This document shows, piece after piece, positions 1 to 10,899 of a DNA stretch of 64,000 nucleotides; the stretch's first letter is position 1, and every line of letters begins with the position of its first letter. Both the position numbers and the translations under genes were made by a program. The notes under the pieces are model-generated. The model saw only the letters and a list, made by a program, of their open reading frames with translations, did no database searches and had not been told where the DNA came from. This DNA is from Zantedeschia hybrid cultivar (lineage: Eukaryota; Streptophyta; Magnoliopsida; Alismatales; Araceae): contig JARZZO010000014.1 in the NCBI GenBank assembly GCA_030544215.1, positions 33,447,734 through 33,511,733 on the forward strand. Reading direction: 5' to 3'.

Positions 1-485
1 TGTATATTATTAAAACATTTGTAACAAGTTCAACTAACTCACCTTTTACTATAGATGTCACATATTATAACTATAGAGAATGATTAAAAGAAAAATATGT
101 AAAAAACAGAATTATAAACTATCAAGCATCCTCACTGTCCCACATCGTTGTTCATGAGCCCTAAAAGTGCACACATGATGATAAACAGAAGCTTCTATTA
201 CCTTTGAGGAAAAAAAACATGTAATTTGAACAAGGCATAAATGAGACATATTAAATGTATATGTGAATACGTAAAAATATAAAACACTCAAGATTTCAGA
301 AAAATAATAATAATAAATAAAACTATCTTAAATCTAAATGCATGAAACAGAAGATTCTTGGGAAGTAGAGCCCTCACAGGTACCTAGGTGGACAATGAAT
401 GCCCAAAAGCGCCCGTCTTCCAACACATGACATTGAATATTCTTTGTAACACATGTTGTGGATTATTTTCAACAAAGTGTACAAT
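1..485. other. AT-rich flank, nothing recognised
   Basis: AT-rich DNA beyond the last recognisable H+-ATPase segment. The C-terminal part of that family (later membrane segments and the regulatory tail) should lie on this side on the minus strand. I see no reading frame resembling it here. Confidence 0.4.
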
Positions 486-1128
486 CCATGATTGCCATGC
501 AGCATTTTGAGACCATGCTCAAGCTTTCAATTGATCAACATAGGCATAGTACATAAATTAATAGAGGGGTATGACAATCCCAATCATTGCCCGATAGTTA
601 GAGCTGAAGAGATGTTTCTAATGCATTCATGTGAACACATACGATTCAGAAGAATGCTTACCGAAAATAACCGAGTCTCCCTCATTAACACGAAGAAAGA
701 AACTGTTATCCATGCCAGAGAACCTCCTAGCACACCAGTTCCAAAAATCTCTCTGAAAACCCATGCATCTGGCATGGTAGATGGCTTTGACCAATCCATT
801 GAACATTGTCATTGTTGTCACATCATTTAGGATGACAGTTAATAAAACCATGATTAGGGAGATGTTGACTTTCCATATCAGAGAAATAAGTAAAAAGCTA
901 AGCACAACATATATAGTGCTGGATATGACAGCTATCATGCAGTTCTTTCTCCTCTGGAAGATGGCTCTGCTGGTCAAGACAATAGACATCAAAACAACTT
1001 GTTCGCCTTTGGTCAAGATAACATTGAAAGCCTTCTTGCGACTTCACTAGCATGCGAAAATGTAAGTGAAACATTAGAAAACTGCATAGCTAGCACCTTA
1101 CTTGCTCCTTCTCCAACCACTCCACAGA
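486..1128 (-). pseudogene. H+-ATPase pseudogene: membrane-domain segment, duplicate 2
   Basis: Second copy of the same segment, ending at the same CCACTCCACAG junction. In this copy one frame reads [20 protein letters not shown], then QRRKN, a clear match to [25 protein letters not shown]. After NDVTTMTMFNGL the frame shifts; KPSTMPDAWVFREIFGTGV follows (family KPSPTPDSWKLKEIFATGV). The reading frame ends soon after at SSALTIGQ. The family's remaining membrane segments and regulatory C-terminus are absent. Confidence 0.88.
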
Positions 1129-1800
1129 ATGATTGTCATGCATCGTTCTGAGACTATATTCTATTGAATGTCAAATTACTAATGCTCAAGCTTTCAATTG
1201 ATCAACAGAGGCAGAGTACATAAACTAATTAATAGAGGGGTATGACAATCCCAATCATTGCCCAATAGTCAGAGCTGAAGAGATGTTCCTTATGCATTCG
1301 TATGAACACATGCGATTCAGAAGAATGCTTACCGAAATAATCGAGTCTCCCTCATTAACACGAAGAAAGAAAATGTTATCCATGCTAGAGAACCTCCTAA
1401 TAGCACACCAGTTCCAAAAATCTCTCCGAAAACCTATGCATCTGGCATGGTAGGCGGCTTCGACCAATCTATTGAACATTGTCATTGTTGTTACATCATT
1501 TAGGATGACAATTAATAAAACCATGAGTGGGGAGATGTTGAATTTCCATATCAGAGAAAAAAGAAAAAAGCTAAGCACAACATATATAGTGCTGGATATG
1601 GCAGCTGTCATGCAGTTCTTTATCCTCTGAAGATGGCTCTGCTGGTCAAGACAGCAGACACCAAAACAATTTGTTCGCCTTTGGTCAAGATAACATCGAA
1701 GGCCTTCTTGCGACTTCACTGGCATGCGGAAATGTAAGTGAAACATTAGCAAACTGCATAGCTAGCACCTTACCTGCTCCTTCTCCAACCACTCCACAGA
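1129..1800 (-). pseudogene. H+-ATPase pseudogene: membrane-domain segment, duplicate 1
   Basis: The upstream copy, in gene order, of a tandem pair. On the minus strand it carries decayed [11 protein letters not shown] sequence, then STIYVVLSFFLFSLIWKFNI, LMVLLIVILNDVTTMTM and, in another frame, KEIFATG-like sequence. These correspond to the M5-M6 region (IALIWKFDF, MVLIIAILNDGTIMT). A stop replaces part of the IVLTEPG region. Confidence 0.87.
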
Positions 1801-1845
1801 TATGGTTCGTCCAACATACCATATTCACAATTTCATATTTGTCCT
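1774..1845 (-). pseudogene. H+-ATPase pseudogene: hinge exon, motif lost
   Basis: A 72-bp minus-strand exon between AATCAG and GTAAGG that reads EDKYEIV..., HICGVVGEGA. The family has EHKYEIVK.LQ...HICGMTGDGVNDAPALK. The Mg-binding hinge TGDGVND has become VGEGAG and the rest is missing. The next recognisable exon resumes about 50 bp on with SEVARRPSMLS. Confidence 0.8.
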
Positions 1846-1923
1846 CTGATTCAGCCCAAAGATAGAATTACTATATTAAGTAGACCAAAACTCCAGAGGA
1901 AATGGGTTCAAGAGAAAGCACAC

Positions 1924-2097
1924 CTTCCAACAATACCGTAAACCAATCAAAATTCTCAATTAGTAGATCTTCAGAAAATACAGTTGGAGCCAGTTGGAGG
2001 AGGGTCCCTGTCTCTTTTAAATAATATATATGCTGGATAAATGTTTGCTCCCATCCAAGCCTTCGTGCCACCTCCTTAGAAATGGCATATTGATCAC
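1924..2097 (-). pseudogene. H+-ATPase pseudogene: GDQLAIGKE.GRRLG exon
   Basis: Starts after TTGCTTTCAG on the minus strand and reads GDQYAISKEVARRLGW (family GDQLAIGKETGRRLGMG). It continues into a divergent loop and ends FSEDLLIENFDWFTVLLE, matching the family segment (E)ELIEKADGFAGVFPE, before a GTGTGC donor. Confidence 0.87.
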
Positions 2098-2176
2098 CTG
2101 AAAGCAAGATTCAAATGAAGGCAACTAAAAAGAGAAACAAAAACCAGCATTTCACTCACAGGGAAAAACGTACTAC

Positions 2177-2348
2177 CGATCAGCTTCAAACGCACACCAA
2201 TATTATGAAATTGGCGGACAATTTCAACACTATCATGCCACAAAGGATCAAATAATGGTATCATGCCAACAAATTTCCATGGTGAACTGCCATCCCTTTT
2301 TTTAAAAAGGGATGTAAGAACATCATTTAATTCCTTCTTTTGAATTTC
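2177..2348 (-). pseudogene. H+-ATPase pseudogene: nucleotide-binding domain exon (PWKFVG..PLFDP)
   Basis: A minus-strand exon between acceptor TTCTTCAG and donor G|GTAGTA. It reads ..SSPWKFVGMIPLFDPL, then WHDSVEIVRQFHNIGV and RLKLIG. The family sequence is GPW.FVGLLPLFDPPRHDSAETIRRAL.LGV.VKMITGD. The next exon restores GDQYAIS across a 79-bp intron (2098-2176), except that the Thr of ITGD is missing. Confidence 0.88.
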
Positions 2349-2639
2349 CTGAAGAATCAATTAGCAAAATCCATGACAATGCAGGTGAATAACCAATATC
2401 AAGAAGAAATAGCGATAAGATAACAACCACCTGCCGTGCAACAGCCACTTACTGAAATCCATCCTTGGCAAACTTTTCGATCAAGCTGCGAATTTTATTT
2501 GTAGTATATTCAGAACAGTTGAAAAGATCCATAATCTATTCTAGGGACAACATATCAACTGAACCAAAATTCATATGAATGAGATCTTAGCATTACAAAG
2601 GAAACAAAATATACATAATCAGTAAAAAGGTTGCAGTAC

Positions 2640-2762
2640 CGTCTTTGGACAACCTTTGGCAACACAATGCCATGGCCATTAGAATCCTTATAGGTGATGG
2701 CGCTCAGATTGTTGGCAGTCAGAAATGGAAGAAAATGCACCTCCACCATACCAGCTCTTGCC
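2640..2762 (-). pseudogene. H+-ATPase pseudogene: exon with ARAG..EVHFLPF
   Basis: Minus-strand reading ARAGMVEVHFLPFLTANN then AITYKDSNGHG matches the family ARAGI.EVHFLPFNPVDKRTALTYID.DG. It follows a TGTGCAG acceptor and ends before GGTACTG. The next family motif, the nucleotide-binding KGAPEQ, has decayed to PKVVQRR. The register from the preceding donor appears shifted by one base. Confidence 0.8.
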
Positions 2763-3188
2763 CTGCACAATATGTTGAGACATGGGTATGCCTAGAGTTA
2801 TATTTTCTAGTTTATTACATATTATTTTTCCAATAGCCAAGGAAATTTGAAGATGCAACATTTTGGAATCCAGCATGATGACAGTATCCAATAGCCTTAC
2901 CTGCTTTGGATCATTAAGCAGCCTCACAATTGCTGCATCAATAGCATTCTGGTTTTCAGTCTCTGATGCTATTGCCCTGCACAGTATGTTGAGACATGGG
3001 TGTGCCTAGGGTTATATTTTCTAGTTTATTACATGTTATTTTTCCAATAGCCAAGGAAATTTGAAGATGCAACATTTTGGAATCCAGCATGATGATAGGA
3101 TCCAAGAGCCTTACCTGCTTTGGATCATTAAGCAGCCTCACAATTGCTGCATCAATAGCATTCTGGTTTTCAGTCTGTGATGCTCTAG
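2761..3188 (-). repeat. 214-bp tandem duplication of exon end plus intron start
   Basis: Two near-identical units (2761-2974 and 2975-about 3188). Each holds the end of the phosphorylation-domain exon (..NAIDAAIVRLLNDPKQ), its GTAAGG donor and about 135 bp of following intron. The pseudogene therefore carries a repeated exon tail. Only a handful of substitutions separate the units, so this duplication is younger than most of the gene's decay. Confidence 0.9.
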
Positions 3189-3869
3189 CTGCCAATAGAA
3201 TCACATGCTCTTTATTTGCACTCTCTTCAAAAACCTGAACAAGTTTTCTGTAACCACTCATTGTGTTAAGGGTCAAAGACCCCGTCTTATTGATGCAAAG
3301 TAGATCCATTCTCGCCATCCCTTCAACAGCAGAGAACCGCTTTACTAGAATCCCTAGATTTGACAGTGTATGAGATCCAATGGCCATAGTCACAAACAAG
3401 ATGGATGGCAAGGCTGCTGGCAGGCCACCAATTAAGAGAGCCAAGAGATTTGTCAAGAACATCATTGGGATTCCTCCACTGGGCCAGGGACATGATTGTC
3501 ACCTGAATAACCATTGCAACAGCAATCAAGAAGATCAAGTAGCTACTAACATATTTCAGAATCTTCTCATGTTGTGCAACTTTCACAATGCTTTTCTGTG
3601 ATCTTTTAATTGCATAGAAACAGTGAACCCCAGTTGCAATGACAACAGCCCCCATCTCACCTCGTCTGCAGTCAGAGCCCTAGAATACCCATTCCCCCAG
3701 ATACTTCTGACGGTAATCTCCATCAGGTGGAAAATCATCAACCATCGAAAACTCTCCCTTGAGAAGACAGATATCAGCATGGACAATGTCCACTGCTTTG
3801 AGGTAGATAAATGTCACCAGGAACAAGGATCATAGCATCCAACTCTATCCAGCATTCATCCCTAAGAAC
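3115..3869 (-). pseudogene. H+-ATPase pseudogene: actuator and phosphorylation-domain exon block
   Basis: On the minus strand this begins VLRDECWIELDAMILVPGD (family: VLRDG.W.EQEAAILVPGD). A frameshift near 3.80 kb follows, then KAVDIVHADICLLKGE. The region expected to hold the TGES loop reads MVDDFPPDGDYR, so the dephosphorylation motif is gone. An in-frame TAG lies at 3680-3682, just before GSDCRRGEMGAVVIATGVH. Another frameshift near 3.47 kb precedes NLLALLIGGLPAALPSILF and VTMAIGSHTLSNLG. The phosphorylation motif reads CINKTGSLTLN instead of CSDKTGTLTLN; the Asn codon is at 3289-3291. The block ends with NAIDAAIVRLLNDPKQ at a CAG|GTAAGG donor. Several lesions are independently inactivating. 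Confidence 0.9.
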
Positions 3870-4048
3870 CTGCAGGTATCAATGTATACACAAATCACAG
3901 AACACATGCATAAATAACAAAACTTGCATAATCTAGTTTTTTTCTTTGGAAAGCAATTTTATTGATATAAATAGAGGTAGTCCTATCAAAAGGATAGAAG
4001 AGGTTCCTCTCACAAACCCCACCTAAAACCACCCCCCCCCCCAAAAAA

Positions 4049-4080
<32 letters not shown>

Positions 4081-4301
4081 AGAACCCTGGGGTTGGGGGG
4101 GAATTCATACAGTTTTTTCATTTCCCTTCTCCAACTGTCAATAGAAATACTAAGAATAAACCTACTCCAATTTATGAAAGACCTTTAAACATGTATTTTC
4201 CACATAATATCTACTTCCCTCGAAGATGTAATCATTGTGCTCCTTCCAAATAATCCAACAAATAGTGTGGGGGATGTAGGAGATAAGCTGAGTTTGGGGC
4301 G

Positions 4302-4592
4302 TGTTGGGTGCATTTTGGGTCCATTTGGGTCTGTTTCCTATGTAAGTTCATTACCGGAACCATTAAGTTGGATCTAGTTAGTTTAAACCTTATTTTATTC
4401 CTTGCAAGAAACACCCTTGGTTAAGTCATTGTGAGGGCATTTCAGTCAAGTATGGCATTAGGTTAAACTATTATAATCTGATTGCGATGTGTGCGGCCTG
4501 GAGTATGGCAGCCGCCACCCTTTTGCGAACATATCTCTCTCCTCTTCCTCTCTTCTCTCTCCATTGCAGCAGCATGTAGCATGGATTCAACA
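4302..4592 (+). mobile_element. Probable 5' LTR of plus-strand copia element, locus 1
   Basis: A segment ending TTCAACA directly before a tRNA-Met primer-binding sequence. The start is set only by a plausible TGTTGGG and could lie some tens of bases away; no second LTR is available to fix it. Confidence 0.5.
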
Positions 4593-4604
4593 TGGTATCA
4601 GAGC
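4593..4604 (+). other. Primer-binding site, initiator-Met tRNA
   Basis: TGGTATCAGAGC, the usual complement of the tRNA-iMet 3' end in plant LTR retrotransposons, directly follows the LTR end. Confidence 0.85.
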
Positions 4605-5021
4605 GTAATGATCCTGTTTAGAGCTATGGGTGGACTTGTCAAGATGCCATCTCCAGTTATCAGCAGGTTTTGGTGAAGCCTAGATGTGGAGGAGATGTGT
4701 GCACTGTGCAGATCTTTTAAAGGAGTCGGTTAACTCCTTAGTGCTGTCTGCACTCAACAGGACTTGAAGACCTTGGAGTTCATGGTCTTCCTCCTGGTTA
4801 TGGTGGATATATTCCCTCTTCAACAAGGGCTGGTCTTTTAAAAAGGTCTGTGGAATCTGGCCGTCCTACATATCCAACCTTTTTTTCTTTTTTTATTTAG
4901 TTTGTTCTTCGTATCCTACAAGGAAAGGTCTCTTTAAAGGTTTGTCCAACCTATCTACCCTTTCTTCATGGAGATGATGGACTCGTAGTCAACCAAATCT
5001 GCAGACACACCCAACACCATC

Positions 5022-5812
5022 ATGGGCAATGACAATATCACCCTCCAAATCACTCCAGTGAAGCTGACTGAACACAATTATATAATGTGGTCTGTAGCTG
5101 CAAAAACATATATTGCCGGGCATGGCAAGAGTGGTAATATCAATGGGAAAATAAAGAAGCCGAGTCTTGAAGATTCAGGATATGATAAGTGGCACTTGGA
5201 GAATAGTGTCATCATGTCTTGGATACATAACTCTGTTGGGCCTGAAATCCAAAAAGTGATCCTTCGACGCAAGTCTGCTCAAGAGACATGGACACTCCTC
5301 GAGGAGTTGTCTGGACAAAAACAGGATGGTGTCTGTGTTTATCAATTGACGAATGAACTTTATGACCTAAAACAAGGAAACTTGTTGTAACCACCTATTT
5401 TGGCACCTTATGAAGTAAATGGGAAGAAATGGGCTACTATTCCATTAATGTATGGTCTTGTGTTGAGGACCGGAAGAAGCACTTAAAGTATGTTCAGAAA
5501 ACTAGGGTGTTCAAATTTTTGGCTGGCCTTAACCAAGAGTTTGAAACTCTGAGAGGGCAAATTATAAGCATGGATCCATTCCCATCCCTGCAGCAAGTGT
5601 ATTTTATAGTCCTGAATGAAGAAGGTCTATGGAGAGCCATGAATGACGTTGCTGATCCTCCTATTAGCAACAGTGTTGGGGAGCTTTCAGCCTCGGTTAG
5701 TGCTGGTCATAAGAATGGCAAAGGAGTACCTGATCAAAATAAGGATATAAACTAGATAGGAAGGATGTGTAGTCCCTGTGGCAGGGAAAATCATCTAGCT
5801 GATGATTGTTAA
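5022..5812 (+). pseudogene. Copia gag (locus 1), broken
   Basis: The first reading frame (5022-5390) has VKLTEHNYIMWSVAAKTYIA, then KWHLENSVIMSWIHNSV, typical of plant copia Gag (UBN2/retrotran_gag family). After a stop, 5429-5755 continues with FKFLAGLNQEFETLRGQI and SLQQVYFIVLNEE. A CCHC zinc knuckle follows at about 5765-5810: CSPCGRENHLADDC. Stops between the pieces make it non-functional. The family's role is to form the particle that packages element RNA. Confidence 0.85.
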
Positions 5813-6099
5813 GACTTGTGTTCAGAGAAAACCCTTGAAATTTAGAAATGGAATAAAAGTCAGGATTCCGAAGGCAATGCAGTGGCTTCTTACCATATGA
5901 GTGGTCAGCCAGCTCCCTCACCAGAACGTGGATCAGCCAGTTCCTCAGGTTCTGCCCTATTGGACGTCCTCACCTGATGTTGCACAGCTCTAGAGATTTC
6001 TTTCACAGCTTGGAACTATTCCCTCCATACCCTCATCCACTTCTACTTAGTCAGGTATTGCTAGTGTGGTGCTGAGCACCACTACTCACCAAGCTCACT

Positions 6100-6545
6100 C
6101 TCCTTGGGTCATAGATTCTGATGCAACAGATATATGACTGGTATTCTTACATTATGCTCTTCCTATTCTCTAGCTTCAGGTCAAGAAAACGTGACTATGG
6201 TTCACGAGCCACTATTGTAGGTATTAGCAACATTAATTGGATAGTCACCTTGTCTTGACTTTTGCTTTGCACGTGCCTACTTTGTCTATGAACCTTTTGT
6301 CTGTTAGTATCACAAGGTGTTTGAATCGTATGGTTCCTACTTTGTGTTTTCTAGAATTTGAAGACGAGGCAAACATTGAGACTAGACGTGAAGTAGGAGG
6401 TCTCTACTACTTAGAGACAAGGGAGGGTGTAACTGTTAGTCTTACATGCCAGCAGAGATGTGAGCCAAAAAATAAAGGAGATCTAACTGTGGCACTCTTG
6501 TCTTGGTCATCTTTTAAGTCTTTGAGAGTCTCGTTTCCTTCCTCT
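6100..6545 (+). pseudogene. Copia protease and pre-integrase remnant (locus 1)
   Basis: WVIDSDATD near 6110 is a degraded aspartic-protease motif (usual DSGAT), followed by a frame break. At 6237 the sequence resumes with ALHVPTLSMNLLSVS and later REVGGLYYLE. In the next frame LWHSCLGHLSFKSL is the GAG-pre-integrase box. The polyprotein is then interrupted until about 7187. Confidence 0.75.
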
Positions 6546-7186
6546 GAATAAGAAAAACAGAGAGAGAGGAGAGCTGGGGATCTACGGCAGAACTTGCTCC
6601 TGCTGATTTCGCCAGTGTGTGGTAGCCTCTTTCTTGCCCTAGAAAGTTTATGTACTAGACGAATGCTCTTGAGCATACTCTTCTGATCTTTCTCTTGCTC
6701 TTCTCAGGAACCTTTGTTGCTACTTCCCTTTGCCCTTATCTCTTGTTGATGTGCCCTTGGCCAACCTACTTGAATTCTTCATCCTATGTAAGATGTGTAA
6801 ATTGCTGATCCTCTGTGAAAGTAACTAGAGGAGCTTCACTGCGTTAAGTTGATCCACACCCTCAAGATGACCGTTGTTGCAGGGATCTACCTTGACTTTC
6901 ATGTGGATCATCATCGTCATCGTCAGGGGTACTCGTCCCCGAAGTAGAGTCGTCTGAAGTTTGGTAAACGACTTTGTCGCATGGCTCTGGTGTCTCGTTA
7001 GACTCCTCTTGTACAATTTTTAAATCTACAATATCCATAGGAGCTGTTAGTCTCTTACCCTTACCCTTACCTTTACCTGAACTTTGTGCGGTGGATTTCC
7101 TTTGCCGTTTTGAAGGAGGTGGAAGTTGGAACTCTAGGAACAAGGAGACATTATCCAATTCTCCTTCTGCCCATCAGCGATCATTT
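6546..7186. other. Interruption in copia element; minus-strand ORF with basic and acidic tracts
   Basis: This 0.6 kb separates the pre-integrase box from the integrase fragment and does not resemble copia coding sequence. On the minus strand an open frame (6862-7158) contains PPPSKRQRKSTAQ, KGKGKGKR and an acidic run of six Asp (DDDDDDPHES). It looks like a disordered tail with nuclear-localisation character. I do not recognise the family. A captured host fragment or part of another transposon are both possible. Confidence 0.35.
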
Positions 7187-7464
7187 GGGTACTGAAAATG
7201 GTATTATGCACAAAACTACTTGTCCTTATACATCTCAACAAAATGAGGTTGTAGAAGGTAAGAACAAGCATCTTCTTGATATTGCTAGAACACCGATATA
7301 TATTCCAAACAACTACTAGAGAGATGTTGTTTTAACTGCCTGATATCTCATAAATCATGTTCCATCATCTGTTTTACAAAATAGGACCCCCTTCTCTTGC
7401 CTTTCCCTGATCGCCCATCGTTTTCTCTTCCTCCCAGTGTTTTTGGATGTGTTTGTTTTGTTCA
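7187..7464 (+). pseudogene. Copia integrase fragment (locus 1)
   Basis: Reads TENGIMHKTTCPYTSQQNEV, then LLDIARTPIYIPNNY, the integrase-core segment around the catalytic Glu (usual QQNGVVERKNR). The Glu-Arg pair is degraded (VVEGKNK). A stop follows NNY. The sequence runs to CVCFVH, where the minus-strand copia LTR is inserted. The same segment is found at 48796-49045. Confidence 0.85.
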
Positions 7465-7719
7465 TGTAGCAAGACGAAGGAGAGAGAAGAAAGGGAGGAA
7501 GAAGATGCATAACAAGTTTTTAGGAACAAAATAGGGGATCGGTCCTAACTCAACAGGTCATCCCATTCACTAATAGCTTATATTTATTAGCACATAGCAC
7601 ACAAAAGACAAAAATACTCCTAATTATGATTGAAACATGTCAAAGTCACAGGGATAACAAGAAACATAGGAAAAAAATATAACTAAAGAATGACAACAAT
7701 GCCCCTATTTTCGTCTACA
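7465..7719 (-). repeat. 3' LTR of minus-strand copia
   Basis: A 255-bp LTR with TG...CA ends, matched by 49046-49306, 51288-51541 and the partial copy from 11890. The purine tract read on the minus strand (GAGGGGCAT) lies just inside it, as expected for a polypurine tract. Confidence 0.88.
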
Positions 7720-8149
7720 ATGCCCCTCAAGCTGAGCATAGATATCAATCATGCACAACTTGGTTGGACAATATAGACTTGAATTGTTCTCATGTCAAAC
7801 CCTTAGTGAAGACATCAGAAAGCTGATATGCTAATCAAACATAAGGCAAATAGAGTTCTCCAGAATCAAGCTTCTCACAAATGAAATGATGATCAATCTC
7901 AATATTGTTTGGTCTGATCATGTTGAATGGGATTGTTAGCAATATTAATCGCAGCCTTATTGTCACAATATAATTTCATTAGAAGATGAACCTGAACACT
8001 AAGATCTTGCAAAAATAATTGGAGCCATAACATCTCAGAAAAACCATGTGTTATGGTGCAATATTTTGCTTCAGCACTTGAGCGAGCACAAACAATTTGC
8101 TTCTTACCGCGTCATGCTACTAAATTCCCACCAAGGAAAGTGCAATAAC

Positions 8150-9110
8150 CACTAGTCAACCGTCTATCATTACGAGAACCTACCTAATCAGCATCAGAAA
8201 AGCCTTCAACATTTAAGTAAGAAGCCTTTGTATACAACAGCCCTCTACCAGGACAAGACTTGACATAGCATAGGATGCGGTCTACAACTTTAATACAAGG
8301 AATTTGAGGAGCATGCATAAATTGACTCACAACATTGACTGCATAGACAATAATAGGTCGAGTCAGTGACTAATTGAGTAATCTCTACACAAGGCACTGA
8401 TACATGCCTTTAGTAGCCTCTGGTAAAAGGTCTCCTACAGAGTCAGACAAGCCTTGGTTAGCCTCAATAGGAGTATGTGCAGGTTTACAACCTAACTTCC
8501 CAGTTTCGTTCAACAAGTCCAAGGCATACTTCCATTAACAAATGTAAATGCCACGTTGAAATTTAGCCACCTCAATGCCAAGAAAATATTTTAGCTCATC
8601 CAAATTTTTAATTTCAAACTCCCTGGCTAGGTCGGCTTTTAATTTATTGATTTCTACTTTGTAATCGTATGTAATAATCATACCATCAACGTAGACAAGA
8701 AGCACAACACCATCAACCCATTTAGTAAATAGTGTATGGTCAAAGTTACCTTGCACATAACCAAAATGCCCCATAGCTGTCCGAAAACGGTCAAACCAGG
8801 CTCGAGGAGATTGTTTAAGACCATATAAGGCCTTTTTAAATTACAAACTCTCCCCTAGCTACAAACCCAGGAGATGGCTCCATATAAACTTCTTCGTAAA
8901 AATCACCATTGAGAAATGCATTCTTTACATCTAATTGATGGAACTCTCGACCAAACTAGACAACAGAAGATAAAATAACTCGTATAGACATAAGTTATGC
9001 AATTGGGGGAAACGTCTCGAAATAATTAACACTATAAGTTTGTGTGAACCCCTTGGCAACTAATTTGGCTTTATATCTCTGCACCATGCCACCAGTTGTT
9101 GTACTTAATG
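8150..9110 (-). pseudogene. Copia reverse transcriptase / RNase H remnant
   Basis: A minus-strand frame at 8535-8774 reads HFGYVQGNFDHTLFTKW, then VYVDGMIITYD and LKYFLGIEVA. This is the copia RT catalytic region with the second Asp of YVDDMI changed to Gly. The N-terminal RT part (8995-9260) has DPKWVAAMDEEMPAFTKHGT, then YKAKLVAKGFTQ. Below 8400 the RNase H-like end (residual QFMHAP..RILCYVK) is broken by stops. Confidence 0.85.
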
Positions 9111-9639
9111 GTGTACACCCACCGAGAGCCAACCAAGCTCTACCCCTTGGCATGTCTATCAACTCCCAGGTGCCATGCTTAGTAAAGGCAGGCATTTCTT
9201 CGTCCATAGCGGCCACCCATTTAGGATCCGTTACAGCTCCAAAATATGAGTTAGGAACATGATAGGAAGAGATAGCAGACAAAAAAAGAATAATCGGAGG
9301 GCGAATGACGAGAGTAGGAGACAAAATTAGTAATTGAATGACGAGTACATAATCGTGTACCCCTCCGAATAGTAATAGGAAGGTCAAGATCAAGCTGGAA
9401 AACAATGGGAGAATCAACTAACGAACCTGGAACTTCAGCAGCTTCGTAGGATGACAAATCCAAGGGAGGTCTCTTCTTTTGCCAAGTATGTCTAGAGTAC
9501 GTAAGAACCTCCGGTAAAGTCTCATCAGTAGGCACACATGGTAGCTCCTGGCAAGCAGGTCCATAGGTAGTGTCATTTGTGACTTCACTCCCAAAGAAAG
9601 GAATAGGTAATAAAGGAGGAGAGACAAGAACAATCTCCT

Positions 9640-10520
9640 TACATGAAGAGGATTGGGAGTGAAAATAGGACATCTTTAAAGAAGGTGACATCTTTAAGCA
9701 CATATCGTGTCCCTGTTATAGGATTAAGACACTTATAACCCTTTAGGATAGGAGAATATCCTAAGAAGATGCCACATACAACTTTAGGGTCCAATTTATT
9801 GATGTTTGGACCAAGACAATGAATGAAACAAAGCCACCCAAACAACACACGGGGAACAAGAGAGAAAAGTGGGTGTTCAGAGCACAACATCTATAGTGGA
9901 GATAGAATTCCAAGTGTCTGAGATGGCATACGGTTGATAATATACGAAGCGATTAGTACAACGTCTGCCCAGAATTTCTTTGGCAAATTGTGTTCCAAAA
10001 GAGAAGTGCAAGAAGTCTCCAACAAATGATGATTTTTTCTTTCAGCTATTCCATTTTGTTGTAGAGTATAAGAGCACAATCATACATGAATAATTCCCTT
10101 ATCTTCCATAAAAGTGCTGAGAGACTTCTCAAAGTATTCACTAGCATTATCAGATTGAAAATTTTGATAGACTGTTCAAACTGAGTTTCAACCATCTTAT
10201 AAAACACTTGAACAATCCGTGGAACCTCCTTACGTGACTTCATCAAATAAATCCAATAATAATGAGAAAAATCATTAATAAAACTAATGAAATATCGATA
10301 ACCAGACAGAAGGCACAGGGGAAGGACCCCAGACATCAGAATGAACAAGCTGAAAAGGAATTGAGCTTTTATTCATTGAATATTGAAAAATGGTTCGACA
10401 ATGCTTGGAAAGTTGATATGTATGCCATTGCAACGACTCAAGATTTACTGATTGAAATAATTTTGGAAAAAGAATTCTAAGAGACCTAAAATCCAAATGA
10501 ACTAAGCAACTATGCCACAA
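9640..10520 (-). pseudogene. Copia integrase remnant
   Basis: Minus-strand frames in order: MWHSCLVHLDFRSL (pre-integrase zinc region), PFQLVHSDVWGPSPVPS (integrase core start, catalytic Asp in SDVWGP), INDFSHYYWIYLMKSRKE, then CSYTLQQNGIAERKNHHLLE (catalytic Glu region), and KLDPKVVCGIFLGYS. Frames change several times, so it is inactive. Confidence 0.87.
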
Positions 10521-10899
10521 CTAGACTGCCTTTATTCGCTGACTCATGTCATCACTAACACTAGACTGGAAGGCTACGCTCCTACCAGATTCAAGATGAT
10601 AGAGACCACCCGCTTCACGACCATTCACAATCATCTGCTTGGTTCGCAAGTCCTGAAAAATATAGTGAGTAGGAAAGAAGGTTACCAAACAATTTAGAGA
10701 CTTTTTAAGATTACTCACTAGGCAAAGTAAGGATATGAAGAACCAATGACAAGATGAGGCCACCATTTAATTTAATGGTACCATTCTCTGCTACAGTAGC
10801 CCAGGTACTATAGGCAATGGTTAGCTTATCATATCTTGAACTCAAAAGAATAAGATGAAAAGTAAGTAGGAATCCTAGTCATATGATATGTGACCCCAT

